Part shown: positions 21,811 to 33,440 of the stretch, one piece after another | Layout: each line of letters begins with the position of its first letter | Numbering within the stretch: the stretch's first letter is position 1 | NCBI GenBank assembly: GCA_024362935.1 | Contig: JANCRA010000003.1 | Location: forward strand, 47,777,844-47,841,843 | Length of the DNA stretch: 64,000 nucleotides | Origin: Setophaga petechia | Taxonomy: Eukaryota > Chordata > Aves > Passeriformes > Parulidae | Direction: 5' to 3' | Position numbers and translations under genes: made by a program | The notes under the pieces: generated by a model | Databases searched by the model: none | What the model was told of the DNA's origin: nothing | The model's input: the letters and a program-made list of their open reading frames with translations, nothing else

Positions 21811-22499
21811 TGTTGATTCCTTCTCTCTCCGTTTCATCCCATCGCAATGTCTATTACTTCACTCTTAATTAAAAGCCCTAAGTTTCCCTAAATTACTCTT
21901 CTTAGCCTTTTTTTCCTTTCAACTCCACCACCTCTCATTCCCATCACTGTATTTATCTGCAGGACCATTTAAAATCCACACATCCATCCTGGAGAAGTGA
22001 TCCACAAAGAGAATGAGGTTCCCTCTTCCATGTTTGCAGCCTAGACTAGAATTTGCAGTTATTGAGCACTAGGAAAGAAAACCCCCACCCTCAGGTCCCC
22101 CTGTTTAGATGTTTTGCTGATTACCCGAATTACCTGCAGGAAAAGGGAAAACACAGTTTCGGGAGGGTGAGCTAAAAGCTGAGTTACTTCTGAGAATAAA
22201 TACAGAAATCCTGGAGCTGTAGTCTGTGATTCACAGAAACTGGGTATATAAAGGAGAACATGGTTGGTTTTCTTAATGAAAGTAAATTAATCAGATAAAT
22301 GAGAGAGAAAAACATGTTTGAAGGCTGATTCTGCAGAGCTTTCCTCAGGAAGCTGCTCGAAGCTTTTCTCCCAGGAACCAGGGGGTATAAAGGGAATATT
22401 TTTGTTAAATCATCCTCAATTATTGAGAGCTTTGCACAATATTCTCCCTGAGGCTGCTTCTTCCTCACAAACTCTCTTGTTGGTTGAAATATGGTTGAT

Positions 22500-22558
22500 A
22501 ACAGTTGGACTCTAGGATCTTAAAGATCTTTTCCAACCTAAAAATTTCCATTCTGTGA
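22500..22558 (+). mobile_element. CR1 3'-terminal scrap
   Basis: A sense-strand CR1 end: 'agttggactctaggatctta' followed by 'ttttccaacctaaaaattt' and 'cattctgtga'. Only about 60 bp remain. Confidence 0.7.
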
Positions 22559-22662
22559 CCCTCTTCTCTACCAGGATTTGGTGCCTGTAGCTCTCCCATC
22601 TGCCAGGACACAGCCCGGGAAGGGAAATATTGTTCAGCCTGTTCAGGTGTTTACAGTGTTAA

Positions 22663-22698
22663 GGGGCAGATAATATAATTGGGGCAGATAATATAATT
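22663..22698. repeat. Perfect 18-bp tandem duplication
   Basis: GGGGCAGATAATATAATT occurs twice back to back (22663-22680 and 22681-22698). Confidence 0.9.
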
Positions 22699-23132
22699 TA
22701 TTCCAGTGATGTTCTCTCAAAAGCACTCAAGAGATGATTATTCAAAGAGCTTACCTACAAGCAAGGTATTATTCCCATTATTTGGTCCCCATCCAGGTTT
22801 CTCCCATGGCTGCAGATGATGAGGCCCTTTGTCCTGCCCTGCAGAATGAATTGAGATGAGGATCAGCTCTAAATGCACACAAAAGATCAACACTGTTTTC
22901 ATGTGTACTCCTAGAAATATCCTCCTCTGTCTCCAAATCAGGCATAGCAAACAAAATTAGCCAGGTAATTTTCCATTGACTTTTAGTCCCCCTCTTGCTG
23001 TGTTTGTTCTGTCTGGATGTCACCAGTGATGACAAAAATCCAGAAGAGAAAAGCTCTTCCACTGAGCCAGGATCATTGGGCAAATTTTATTTGTGGATCT
23101 GGAAAAAGCTTAGAAATTGCTGGTTCATTTAC

Positions 23133-23178
<46 letters not shown>

Positions 23179-23250
23179 GCTGTTGTTATTGTTGTTATTG
23201 TTATTATTGTTATTATTGTTATTGTTGTTATTATTGTTATCATTATTTCC
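23133..23250. repeat. (ATT)n / (GTT)n microsatellite
   Basis: About 15 perfect ATT units followed by a mixed ATT/GTT array to about 23250. Predicted ORFs through it are runs of one amino acid (Ile, Tyr or Asn depending on frame) and are artefacts. Confidence 0.97.
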
Positions 23251-23512
23251 TGGTTTATTGTGAATAACATTCTGACTCAAGCCACTGCTTCTCATTTCCT
23301 TGACAGGGCTTGCAAAATATCTTTTGCATTTCTCTGAGCAGATTCCATGGGCTGTACAAACCGTGGCAAACTCTCTTCCCAGCTCTTGGCTCTGGTTAAA
23401 GAGGCAGGTTTGCGACACGTACATGAGTAAATCAGGCTTATTTTCACTTCTTTTGGCTAAAAGCACAGTTGATACAGCTCAGGCTCACAGTAATGACCGG
23501 AAACAGGTCCTG

Positions 23513-23660
23513 GTTTGGGATGGAAGGGACCTTAAATCCCACCCAGTCCCACCCCCTGCCATGGGAAGGGACGCCTTTCAGCAGCCCAGGTTGCTCCAAG
23601 CCCCATCCAACCTGGCCCTGGACACCTGGGGGCTGGATCCCACTGGGTCAGGCACACTGG
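23513..23660 (-). mobile_element. CR1 fragment
   Basis: Antisense CR1 3' end: 'tttgggatggaagggacctt', 'ccaccccctgccatggga', 'ttgctccaagccccatcc', then it decays after 'ggccctggacacctg'. Confidence 0.85.
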
Positions 23661-24442
23661 GCACCTTCCCATGGACATCACCTCTCTGTGAACTGCTGGA
23701 TCTCCCAGCGTTGTTGAATTATTGCAAGCACCACAGGTGATTTATGGATGTACCCACTTCCGACTCATGCCGTATTCCCCCAGTGCCTCCTCCTCCTCCT
23801 CCATCGCTGCGAGCGCTCACGCTTTAATTTCTGTGAGCATAGCGAGCTCTCGCTGCAGCAAATTAACCAAGATTTCCTAAACCCCAGTTTACTCCTCATT
23901 CATCTGTTTTCTCCATCATCCCGCTCCCGCTGCAGATGCCAAGAATCTCCTTAGTCACACACCACGGTCACCGTGCCCCAGCTCGGGGACCAATCTGGCA
24001 TTTACCAGACTTGCTTCTCCATTGCTCCCCGAGGGGATGATGAAGGATGGGGTGCCTTGTGCCAGTCTCCAAAAACCTACAGACGCATCCCTGGCTTGGT
24101 GGCACTGCCTGGGACTCTCCAGCACGCCAAAGATGGAGCAGGCTTGGGAGACACCCCAAAACCCTCCCACTCAAAGCTTCATTTTGACTGCAGGTTAATA
24201 TCCAGTTTTGGGAGCAATGAGGGAGACACAGGCGTTTCCTGCAGCAGGGATGGATGGAGTCATCCCACAGCCCCTGGCAGCAGAGAACTGGGGGTGATGC
24301 TGCAGGCAGATCCCCCACACAGGGGGTGTCTCCAGCCATGTGCCGGCTGTGATGAGCGGGATGGGGCCGGGGCCACACACTAATTCCACAGATGAGGTGA
24401 GCGCTGATTGCCACGCAGGGAAGCGCTGCTGAGCGGCTCTTG

Positions 24443-24456
24443 GTTGCCATAGGAAC
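24443..24456. promoter_or_regulatory. RFX X-box-like motif
   Basis: GTTGCCATAGGAAC is close to the palindromic X-box bound by RFX factors (GTTGCCATGGCAAC-type), with two mismatches in the right half. Function is unknown. Confidence 0.35.
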
Positions 24457-24602
24457 CATCAACCCCCCTGGGAAAAGCCAAATGACTGGATCGGCGGCTT
24501 CTCTGGTGGTGACAGTGGGGGGCTCTGCGTGGTGACACCCTCCCGCTCCAGGAATGGAACCAGGGCAGGCTCAGGGGGTGAAAGATGGCAGTGGGGATGC
24601 CT

Positions 24603-24918
24603 AAGGCTCCAGGGAAACCTTGGAGCCCTTTCCTGTGCCTCAAGGGGCTCCCAGAGAGCTGCAGAGGGATTTTCGATATGAGCCTGGAGTGACAAGGGGG
24701 AATGGCTTCCCACTGCCAGAGGGCAGCATGGGAGATTGGGAAGAAATTCTTCCCTGTGAGGGTGCTGAGACCCTGGCACAGATCACCCAGAGAAGCTGTG
24801 GCTGCCCCATCCCTGGAAGTGTCCAAGGCCAGGTTGGACAGAGCTTGGAGCAACCTGGGATGGTGGAAGGTGTCCTTGCTCAAGGGAGGGGCTGGGTTGG
24901 GATGGGATGGGATGTCCT
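24603..24918 (+). mobile_element. CR1 fragment
   Basis: Sense CR1: 'cctgtgcctcaaggggctcc', 'gaagaaattcttccctgtga', 'cagagaagctgtggctgccc', 'gtccaaggccaggttggac', then 'gcttggagcaacctggga'. The terminal 25-30 bp are replaced by a short (GGGAT)n stretch. Confidence 0.92.
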
Positions 24919-26225
24919 AGCAGGGGAACAAAGGGTCCCTACAGATTTTACCAGGGCTCTGAAGGGAAAGTCTGCATTGCTGAGAATGTGCAGAATGTTA
25001 ATAAAGCTCCAAAGTTCTGAACTAGGACCCTCGCAGCTCTTTATCCCAAAAATGTGCCCCCCCCAAAAAAAAGATATTGCAATAATCCCACTGGGTTGCA
25101 ATGAGAGCCTGGTGAATCAAATGGATGAATTTTCAAGATTTACCCTCAAACTCACCCCAAGGCACAGCCTGGTCCTTCTCAGTTCATCAGGAACCATCAC
25201 CTCCTGGGCCATCCTGAGCCCAAAGCAACACCTGGAAATATCCAGGCAGGTTTAGTGATGCTCCTCCCTCCTGCATTAACAAGAAATCTTAATTTCTCCC
25301 TTTGCCATGGGGTGTTTCCAGGCTGACAGCTCCCTACTTCCACGGAAGATGACACAGTTCCTGGGTCTCCATAATTATTTACATGTGGGCTGTGTTTATT
25401 GGCAATTAAATGGTTCGGTGGCTGCGAGACATCAGTCTCCTCTAAACATGTTGTCTGCCAGATTGCTTCCTGCCAGCAGTCCCTGTGGGACCGGGAATTC
25501 TGCCCAGCCCTCCTGGGCCGCCTGTGGATGGGGAGAGCAGCTGGCAGAGCCCCCTGGAAAGACAAAGCTCCAACGGGGCAGGTTTGGAATTGGGAGCCAC
25601 GGCAGGGCTGGGGTTGTGTTAAACACTGAGCAAACAGGCAGAGCTGAGCCCTGGGGGATCAGAGGGGTGGCAGGGATGGCGTGTGCAGGAGCATCCCAGG
25701 CTGGAGCAGGGAAGGGAGGGATGTGACAGGCCGGGATGGGGCCGTGGCACCGTGTCCCCACCAAGGCAGCTGCCCCAGCCCCCCCGGGGGACACTTACCA
25801 CTTACAGTCTTCAAAGACCCACTGAAACGCTGCAGGGCTCACCCCTGCTGTTGCAAGACTCGGTGAAAGCGATGTTTTATTCGGAATTGTCTGTAGCCAG
25901 CGAGCGGAGGGTGGATTCCTGCTCCGGGGAAGGCTCCGGCGCGGAGCCGAGCGCCCGGGGCGGCCGCGGTGCCCTCGGACTCCGGGTCTCTGCAGCATCG
26001 TCCTGTCAGCGCCAGGAATTTGCTGCCGTCCTGCAGTCCTGGCTCCAGGGGCTCTTTGTGAGCACTCAGCGGGACAGACCCCCCAGCCCTGTCCTGCTGC
26101 CAGGACTCTGCCACAAACCAGATGGCTCCACGGCCACCCCAAGTGTCCCCAGCTCCTCATCCCAGCTGCTGCTTCCTTCAAAGCTCCCAGCCCCTAAAAG
26201 CCTCCCACAGAACACCTTCATTCTG

Positions 26226-26338
26226 GATGGGGCTTGGAGCAACCTGGTGTAGTGGAAGGTATCCCTGCCCATGGCAGGAGGTGGGACTGGATGATTTTTA
26301 AGGTCTGTTTCCACCAAAATCATTCTGGCATTCTCCCC
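26226..26338 (+). mobile_element. CR1 3' fragment
   Basis: Sense CR1 end: 'ggatggggcttggagcaacc', 'gtatccctgcccatggcagg', 'ggactggatgatttttaagg' and a terminal 'atcattctggcattct'. Confidence 0.88.
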
Positions 26339-27576
26339 AAAGGTCAGGGTCACGGGGCTCTCATCAGCTTAACATCCACTAGGACTTGCCAATGAGCAGG
26401 AGGTGGGATTGAGGTGTGGGAAGAAAAAGTAGCATGGGGACCCAGATATTTATAGGTATTTACTCTGTTTTCACATTTTAAATCTCAAGCCTTTGCTGCT
26501 TTCCCCTGCTTGGCACTTTCCCAGTTTAGAAATGAGCCTGAACCTTCTGAATTCTGCTCTACTGGTGGCAGGGATCTGAGCCTACACCCAGCCATGCTCT
26601 TTATCCTTCACTCCTCGCTCTAGCACCTTAAAATTCCTTCAAAGAGCAGCAGCTTCAACAGGGGTTTCCTCAGGCACCTGTGTGTTGCTGCTGGTTCACA
26701 CATGCCTGTTTTCCTGCTCACCTGATGCTCCCCAACAACAATAAACAGGATTTTGCTGGTTGCTTTGAGCTTCTTCCCAAGCCCCCGGTGCTTTCAGGAC
26801 AGCAGAAGGATGTGCTTAGGCCCCAAGGTGCCCTGGTGCTCCCCATTCCAGCTCCCACCAGCAAATACCACTACCAGAGCCACTGAAAAGTGCAGTTCCC
26901 TCACTGATTCTGGGCCTCACCAAAGAGCTCTGCAGCTCATGGATAAACCCTGATGGAGATTTATTTTAGTCCCTCTCATAGCTCAGCAAGGATTCTGAGG
27001 CTCCCATTAGCACTTTGGAGAGGTATAAAGCAAATTCCTCAAGCCTCTTGGCTCGAAATCACCTTAAGATTTGCTGAAAGCAACAGAAAATGCGGGTTAT
27101 CGCTGTGGGTCTGCAAATAAAAGGCTTTTGGAGAGTTCAAAATCCAAAGGTGCTTTTTCCCCAGAAGAAAAGGAAGCCACCTTGTCTGTCTGTAGGGGCA
27201 AGAGGAAAACACACCTGGAAGATTCCTGGACACGAAGAAGAGGCTGGATATAGCTGAGACAGGAGACTCCTGCCTGTTACCTGAGATGGAGTTCCAGCTT
27301 CGGCTCCTTTGGGATCCTGAGTGTGGGGCAGCTCTGCTGATTTGGTGGCACCAGCACCGGTGGAAAGAGCAGATGAAGTTCTACAAGCCCTTCCCATCCA
27401 GTCACGACACTTCTGATTTCTCCTCTTTTAACCCAAAGCACAAACTGCCAACGACAAGGAACACCACGTGGAGGCACATGGGCCCTGACAGAAGGTTCCT
27501 GACCGACAAGGTGTTCCCTCCTCCCTCCCGCTGGCACCGGGCCTGGACATATTTTGCTCACGATGCAACTTCCATT

Positions 27577-27590
27577 ATTTCCATGGCAAC
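27577..27590. promoter_or_regulatory. RFX X-box-like motif
   Basis: ATTTCCATGGCAAC matches 13 of 14 positions of the X-box GTTTCCATGGCAAC. Function is unknown. Confidence 0.4.
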
Positions 27591-27831
27591 CATCCTTTGT
27601 CGGGGCTGAAGACTGGAGATTTTTTAACAACTCCCCGTTCGCCGATTCAAGCCCCAGAAGGAAGTGGGAAAGTTCTCATTCACATGCAAAATAGCTGCGA
27701 TAAAAGCCGAGGGGTGCAGGGCGGGGGCAGCGCTTGGGCACGGCGCTTTTCATCCCAGCCTCCCTCATATCCTTGCTTTACAAACAGCCTCATCCAGGGA
27801 TGTGCCTGACACCCTCTCAAACCCACCCATG

Positions 27832-27898
27832 GAAGCGGGCTGGAACTTGACGATCTTTAAGGTCTCTTCCAACCCAAACCATTCCGGGATTCTATGAA
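27832..27898 (+). mobile_element. CR1 3'-terminal fragment
   Basis: Sense CR1 end: 'gctggaacttgacgatcttt', 'ggtctcttccaacccaaacc' and 'gggattctatgaa'. Confidence 0.85.
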
Positions 27899-30363
27899 TA
27901 CCAAAATATCTCGACACACAGTAGACCCATTGGAGATGCTTTCTTTCGGCTCTTTGAAATTCCTGCCTGCGAGAGAAGAAACATCCCAAGGATGTTCGTG
28001 CTCCAAGCAAGGTCCACAGCCCGTGGTGACCCTCGCCCATCAGGAGGGAGGCTGGGAGCCAAGAGGAGCAGAAGCCAGGCTGGTGTGATGCCGTCTGCAG
28101 GCGTCAGGGCAGCCGTCCCTGGCACCGCTCGCTCCCGCCGCCATTCCCAAAGCTTTATTCTCGCTAGATCCGGGGTCATGGCTTACAGCCAGCTTGGTGA
28201 CTGGCAGCCTTAATGTGTTTATTTCAGCCCCAGTGCCTGGCCAGGAAGTCGGTTATTTCTGCAAAATCCACACAAGACCCACAGGAAAAAGGAGAAACCT
28301 GACATACACCCTGAGTTGGGCATGAGGACCAGAGGGAACGTGTTCCAAACCCCTTCCCAGAGTCACACTGCCAAAAGCCAACAGCTTGGGGTTTGGAAAG
28401 GGTGGAACGAGGCTTTGCAGGTGTAATGCTGGAATTAGTAAAAAAGATGACACCTGAAGTGAGATTTTTGGAACAGCAAAGGTTCCTAACCTGTCTCACT
28501 CCCTGGCGCGCAGGGGAACACCAAACCAGCTCCAAATTCCAAAAACCGAGCAGGAGAAGTGACTAATGACAAAATACAGTAACATTGTGGTACTTCAAAG
28601 GGAAACAGAAGGTTTCTGTGTCATGAGGTGGAATTAAACTGTTGGACTGTCTCCACATCCCTGGACAGGGTTCTACAGGGAAAACATGAGAGCAGTGGGG
28701 TCAGGGATGAGATTTATCAGCAAAAAATTGGAATAAGCAAGTGAGGAAAAAGCAGGGAGAAACCCCGATGCCAAAACCAGGGAAGTTTGGGGCATTCAGT
28801 GCAGAACTGAGGATTAGCAAAATAGAATTCAAAAGAGGAAAGATTCCCTTTTGATTCTGAAGGATAACTGCACATGTAGGGATGGAAAGGTGGGAAAAGG
28901 AGCTGCCAGACTGGAGCAGATCCAAACCAGTTCAGAACTTCATGTTTTCCTCCCTGCTCCTGCAGCTGTCATCCCTTTCCCCATGCTCCAGGGGATGGCT
29001 GAATCCTGCTCAGCACCTCTCACCTCCAGCGCCTGCTGTCAGCTCTGGAATCTCCTCCTGATTTATTCCACCCTGGAGAAACACCTGACAAAGGAAAGAA
29101 ATGATACAGCTGCAGAAGGAACTGACTTCTTTTTTTTCACTCTACTTGTACAAAGCTGCCACGGATAATTGTACCATTGGTCACAGACAAAAAGAAGCCC
29201 AAACAATGGAAACCTGATAGATTTCTCATTTTTGCTGACCTGCAGACAAACTTCTTTCCAAGCTACAAGGCTCTACCTGAATTAAAATCCTCTTCATGGG
29301 AAGGTACAAGGAGGTGGCAGCCTTTTTGCTTTATTTGAAGAGAAAAAGGTGATCATTGATGCTCAGAAAGGGAGAGAGAGAGTCTGAGAAAAGCAAAATC
29401 CTGTGCACAATAAATTAGATTAAGGGGACAAGAGACAGAAATTTAATATTGAGAACAGAAGCTGCAGCAGATAAACAAACAAGCAGCATAAACCTTTAAA
29501 ATTACTGAGAAATAAACATTTAATTAAAAATCAAATTACCAAACAAGCGGGAAATGTTCCCAGAAGCAAAGATAGCAAAGTCTCACCAACTTACTCCTAG
29601 TTAGGGAGACCTGGAGGTCAGGTTTAATTACAGCTCAGCCCACCCCCCCTCAGCAGCATCTGTTTTACAACCCAAAATCCGATTCCCAGACGGATCTGGT
29701 GCCTTTAGCTGGAGGACAGATCTCCAGTTCTTCCAGCACCGGGCACCAAAATCCCTGGGGACAGACAGGAATGCTGCTGATCTCATAGTGGGCACAAAGA
29801 GAGAAAAGCCAATTTCTGACCCATTTTTGGCCTGGGATCAGTGCCCACAGATCCAGGACATGGCCAGGAGCTCAAATCCATGAATATTCCAGCAATTGCC
29901 CTCACACCCAGCCACAGCCTCCTCAGCAAAGGTAAAAATCCCTCAGCCCAAACTGTCCTTGGCCACTTACCCAAACAATGGGCTTGGATATGGCTCCATG
30001 CCCTTCTTTCAGACAATGTTAAAATCCTGAAGAAAACACCTCAAAAATGGGGAAAGAAAATGAAGAGAGGAATCCCAGGAACTTGCCAGCTCCAAAATCA
30101 CTTTGTACTAACTCCACAGCAATTAGGAGCCCATTTTGCTGCTTTTCATCCCATTTCCCTGTGTCCTGTTATGTCTTTGCCTCCAATGTGTCCCTTCTCC
30201 ATGTGTTGGTGCTGCTATGGCAATTAAAACATTAATTAATCACGACAGGAACAACCAATTCATCCCACCTTTGTGTTGTGGCTCAGCATGAGGGGCAGAG
30301 GCCTCCCCAAGGACACAAAACAATCCCAAGGAAAAGCACTAACAGGCTAATTCATATAAAAAC

Positions 30364-30369
30364 TTTATT
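30364..30369 (-). terminator. CHST14 candidate poly(A) signal
   Basis: TTTATT on the given strand reads AATAAA on the minus strand, 1.0 kb past the CHST14 stop. This gives a transcript size in line with the roughly 2-kb mRNA of the mammalian gene. Confidence 0.5.
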
Positions 30370-31360
30370 AGAAATGAGGACACAGCCTTCCAAGAACAAC
30401 ATCCTGTCTTATCTCCCAAACTTTTACCATTTCAGAGCCATAATTAAATAGAAAAGCTATAAAAAGGGTATGCACAGCTATTAAAGGAGGAAAAATCAAT
30501 CCACAAATTGCCTTTTTTTTTTCAAACATGGCTGGACAAAGGGTTTTTCCACAGTGGCTTCCATGCAGGGACCCACGAGGCTGAAGCCGGCATGTGGCCA
30601 ATGGGATTTGTTTTCCATCCTAAGGACCAGGATGGGCTTTGATCTTATCCCGAGTCTGTATTGCTTCAATTCAGAGAAAAGAGCAGAATGGGACGGCTTG
30701 ATATTGCATCTGATACGTGATGTTGGGTAAATAGTTGTACTCCCAGAATCACCCAAAAAAGGGGTATTATCCTAACCCTAATTATATTTCAATGGTAAAT
30801 AATAATAATAAAAATAAAAATCAGAGGTGCTACTGACACAGAAAAAATGACCAGCCTCATTTCAGTACCATCTACAATGAAAAAATAAAGGATAAATGGG
30901 GCCTGGTTTACCGTTTTTTCCTACTTATACCCAAATCCCACCTGGAACTGGTTTAACAACACTAATTTTTAGTGCATCAAGTGCCACGTTATGATCTCAA
31001 TTCAACCAACGTCCAGTACAAAACCAAAAAAGGGAACAAAATTACTTAAAATATATAAATTTCTCAGATTCCTTGCAGGAATTCTCCACGTTGTGGCATA
31101 AAAAAAGGATTTAGAGCAAAATAGAGATACAAAAGCTACTGTGCTCGAGCCAGTGGCGTATGTACACGGGAAAGTCAGAGAAGTACAAAAAGTATCCTAA
31201 GAAGTGAAGGCAGTAAAGAGTATTTCATACAAACAGTGCTTGAAAAGTATAAAATCAGGAAATAATGCATAGAGGAGCGTGCTTCACACAGCACCAAGGG
31301 CCGTGCAAGCAAATCCTTGCAGCCAAGGCAGAACCCCCACCGTCTCTCGACAGGAACCGC
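30370..31360 (-). other. CHST14 3' UTR (inferred)
   Basis: A/T-rich DNA with no coding region, between the CHST14 stop and its candidate poly(A) signal. No CR1 interrupts it, which fits transcribed UTR. Confidence 0.5.
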
Positions 31361-32437
31361 TCAGTGCCTGCAGAACTCGCTGGTGATGTTGGGCAGGGGG
31401 TAGGCGAAGAGGGAGAAGTCCAGGATGTATTTCGGGAGGAGCTCTCTGATCAGGCGACGCTGGGTGTTGCACAGGTAGTAGTGCAGCGTCTCGGCCGTGA
31501 CGGGCTTGTACCAGGCCTGGCGCTCCGGGAAGCGGACGGACGAGGGCGACTGGATGTGCTCCAGCACGTGGTTGGCGTCGGCGTGCAGCCGCTCGTAGGA
31601 GCCGATGAAGTCGTACCTGACAGCGCAGGGCTGGCACAGGTTGTAGATGGGCATCCAGTGCTCGTTCATGCGTTCCACGTCCTCGTCCAGCAGGTACTGC
31701 AGGAACTCGGAGAAGGACACGTCGTCCCCGGCCGAGTTCCCGCCGTTCTTCCGGTAGCGCCGGACGATCTCCACACCGTACTTCAGCTGGTACTCCTTGA
31801 TCTCCCCGAATTTGTTGCGGTAGGCCGAGAGCAGCCTCTCCATCGGGTTCCGCACGAAGATGAACTTGTAGTAGTGCTTCAGGCGGTAGCTGATCTCCTC
31901 CGGCTTCATGTCGTCCAGGAACACCAGGTCGCTCTGGTGGTCCATCTTCCCCTTCACGTCCACGCTCTCTAGAGCCCCGTCCAGCACCTTCAGGACGCGC
32001 TTCCAGTTGGAGCAGGCCACCTTGGGCACGTAGCAGTAGAGGAAGCGGTACTTGTCGCTGACCAGGAGGTGCCGGAGCACCGTGCGGCGCTGCCCGGGTG
32101 GCAGCTCCCAGACGCTGCGGGGCATGGAGCGCTGGCCGCACAGGGTGCGGATCGTGCGGTTCCGCGTGTCCCGCAGCACCTCCAGCTCCAGCTCCGCCGC
32201 CGAGTCCCGCCCGTCCCGCCGCGACGGCCCCGCCGGCGGGTGCAGCGGCGGCGGCCCGACCTGGGCGAGGATGCCGCGCTCGATCATGAGCAGGAGCCCG
32301 CTGGAGGCCAGGATGACGCCGAACATCAGCATGGAGGGCAGGAGCGCCGCGCCCGCCGCGCCCCGGGAGCGCGCCCGGCTGCGGCCCGGCAGGACCGCCC
32401 GACGGGGCTCGGCGGGGCCGGGACCGCGGGGTTGCAT
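31361..32437 (-). CDS. CHST14: Carbohydrate sulfotransferase 14 (dermatan 4-O-sulfotransferase 1)
   Basis: A single-exon gene of 358 aa (human about 376). The enzyme moves sulfate from PAPS to position 4 of GalNAc next to iduronate in dermatan sulfate, in the Golgi lumen; loss in humans causes the musculocontractural Ehlers-Danlos syndrome. Seen: a short Arg/Pro-rich cytosolic tail, a signal anchor about 35-52 ([18 protein letters not shown]), a Pro-rich stem with an NRT glycosylation site, the 5'-PAPS site in [18 protein letters not shown], the 3'-phosphate site in [43 protein letters not shown], and the C-terminal [16 protein letters not shown]. The ATG at 32437 (MQPRG) is the first in frame. 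No stop occurs in the upstream frame for about 116 codons, but no ATG does either. As in mammals, the coding region is CpG-rich. Confidence 0.97.
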   Translation of the reverse strand: MQPRGPGPAEPRRAVLPGRSRARSRGAAGAALLPSMLMFGVILASSGLLLMIERGILAQVGPPPLHPPAGPSRRDGRDSAAELELEVLRDTRNRTIRTLCGQRSMPRSVWELPPGQRRTVLRHLLVSDKYRFLYCYVPKVACSNWKRVLKVLDGALESVDVKGKMDHQSDLVFLDDMKPEEISYRLKHYYKFIFVRNPMERLLSAYRNKFGEIKEYQLKYGVEIVRRYRKNGGNSAGDDVSFSEFLQYLLDEDVERMNEHWMPIYNLCQPCAVRYDFIGSYERLHADANHVLEHIQSPSSVRFPERQAWYKPVTAETLHYYLCNTQRRLIRELLPKYILDFSLFAYPLPNITSEFCRH

Positions 32438-32620
32438 GGCCGGGAGCTCCCGGGCCGGGCCGGCTCTGCGGGGCTGCGGGCGGAGCCGGGCTCGGCGGGG
32501 CGGGGCGGGCGCGGGGCGGAAGAGGCGGCGGGACCGCCCCGCACTGAGCCCGCCCCGCCCGGGGCCCTGCGGCGGGGACGGCGCAGTCACGGGATGACCG
32601 AGCAGCTGGACTGCAGGGGA
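32438..32620 (-). promoter_or_regulatory. CHST14 GC-box promoter
   Basis: Extremely GC-rich with many Sp1-type GC boxes (GGGGCGG/CCGCCCC), clustered at about 32495-32570, and no TATA box. Its distal side is bounded by a CR1 copy starting at about 32655, leaving only about 200 bp of unique promoter DNA. Confidence 0.75.
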
Positions 32621-32654
32621 CCTGAGGGCTCGTTCAGTGCCGGCCCGTGCCGTG

Positions 32655-33018
32655 AGCAGTGACACCTCCCACCCGCCCAGGCTGCTCCAAGCCCCGTCAC
32701 AGAGGCCAAGCCTGGCCTTGGACACTTGCAGAGATCGAGGCACAGCCACGGCTTCTCTGGACAACCTGTGCCAGAGCCTCAGCACTCTCCCAGGGAAGAA
32801 CTTCTTCCGAATCTCCCACCTAACTCTGCACTCTGGCAGTGGGAAGCCGTTTTTCTTTGTCCTGTCCCTTAATCTCTTGTCCCAATCCCTCCCCAGCTCT
32901 CTTGGAGCCCTTTAGTCACTGGAAAAGGCTTTCAAGTCACTCTGGAGTTTTCTCCAGGCTGAATATCCCCTGTTCTCCCAGCCTGGCTCCAGAGCAAAAC
33001 TGCTCCAGCCCTCTAACC
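32655..33018 (-). mobile_element. CR1 fragment upstream of CHST14
   Basis: Antisense CR1, longer than most here: 'gctgctccaagccccgtcac', 'ggccttggacacttgcag', 'cttctctggacaacctgtgc', 'gaacttcttccgaatctccc', 'ccctttagtcactggaaaag' and 'ctccaggctgaatatcccc'. Confidence 0.92.
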
Positions 33019-33024
33019 ACTAAA

Positions 33025-33440
33025 TCACAGAATCATCAGGTTGGGAAAGACCCTGCAGACCACTGAGTCCAACCTGTGACTGATTCTCACCCAGCCCAGA
33101 GCACTGAGTGCCGTGTCCAGTCATTCCTTGAACACCTGCAGGTTTGGGGACTCCACCGCCTCCGTGGGCGGCCCCTTCCAGTCAGTACTCGACATCCTTT
33201 TACACGAAAAAAAATTCCTCCTGATGTCCAACCTTACCCTCCCCTGGTGCAACTTGTGGTGATTTCCTGTACTGTCCCTTGTTCCCTGTGAGCAGAGCCT
33301 GACCCCCACCTGGCTGTACCTTTCTGTCAGGGCGCTGTAGAGAGTGAGGACGTCCCCCTCAGCCTCCTTTTCTCCAGGCTGAGCCCCCCGCTCCCTCAGC
33401 TGCTCCTCAGAGCACTTATTCCCAAAGATCATCCCTCTGG
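33025..33440 (-). mobile_element. CR1 fragment of a second subfamily
   Basis: Antisense. It starts 'aatcacagaatcatcaggtt' and 'gagtccaacctgtgactgat', then a 'ttcctcctgatgtccaacct' block and 'ttctccaggctgagcccccc', ending 'ctgctcctcagagcactt'. It abuts the previous copy almost directly, so two insertions lie head to tail in the same orientation. Confidence 0.88.

Larger units (their letters stand above)
21455..30363. other. Long intergenic region, mostly unannotated
   Basis: No protein-coding exon is recognised. It holds six CR1 fragments (listed separately), an 18-bp tandem duplication (22663-22698), a long ATT/GTT microsatellite (about 23133-23250), two TATA-like boxes (22245-22252 and near 22386), and short CpG-rich stretches near 25910-25990 and 28110-28145. 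X-box-like RFX motifs lie at 24443-24456 and 27577-27590. Any regulatory role for PRLHR2-like or CHST14 is inference. Confidence 0.45.

Noticed and set aside
23017..23466. Open frames encoding long runs of Ile, Tyr or Asn on both strands
   Set aside because: They are translations of the ATT/GTT microsatellite and have no other content.
27286..27609. 107-codon open frame beginning MEFQLRLLWDPE
   Set aside because: No family resemblance, no splice or promoter context, and the surrounding DNA looks non-coding.
31265..32662. Long open frames antisense to CHST14
   Set aside because: Shadows of the GC-rich CHST14 exon; no independent support.
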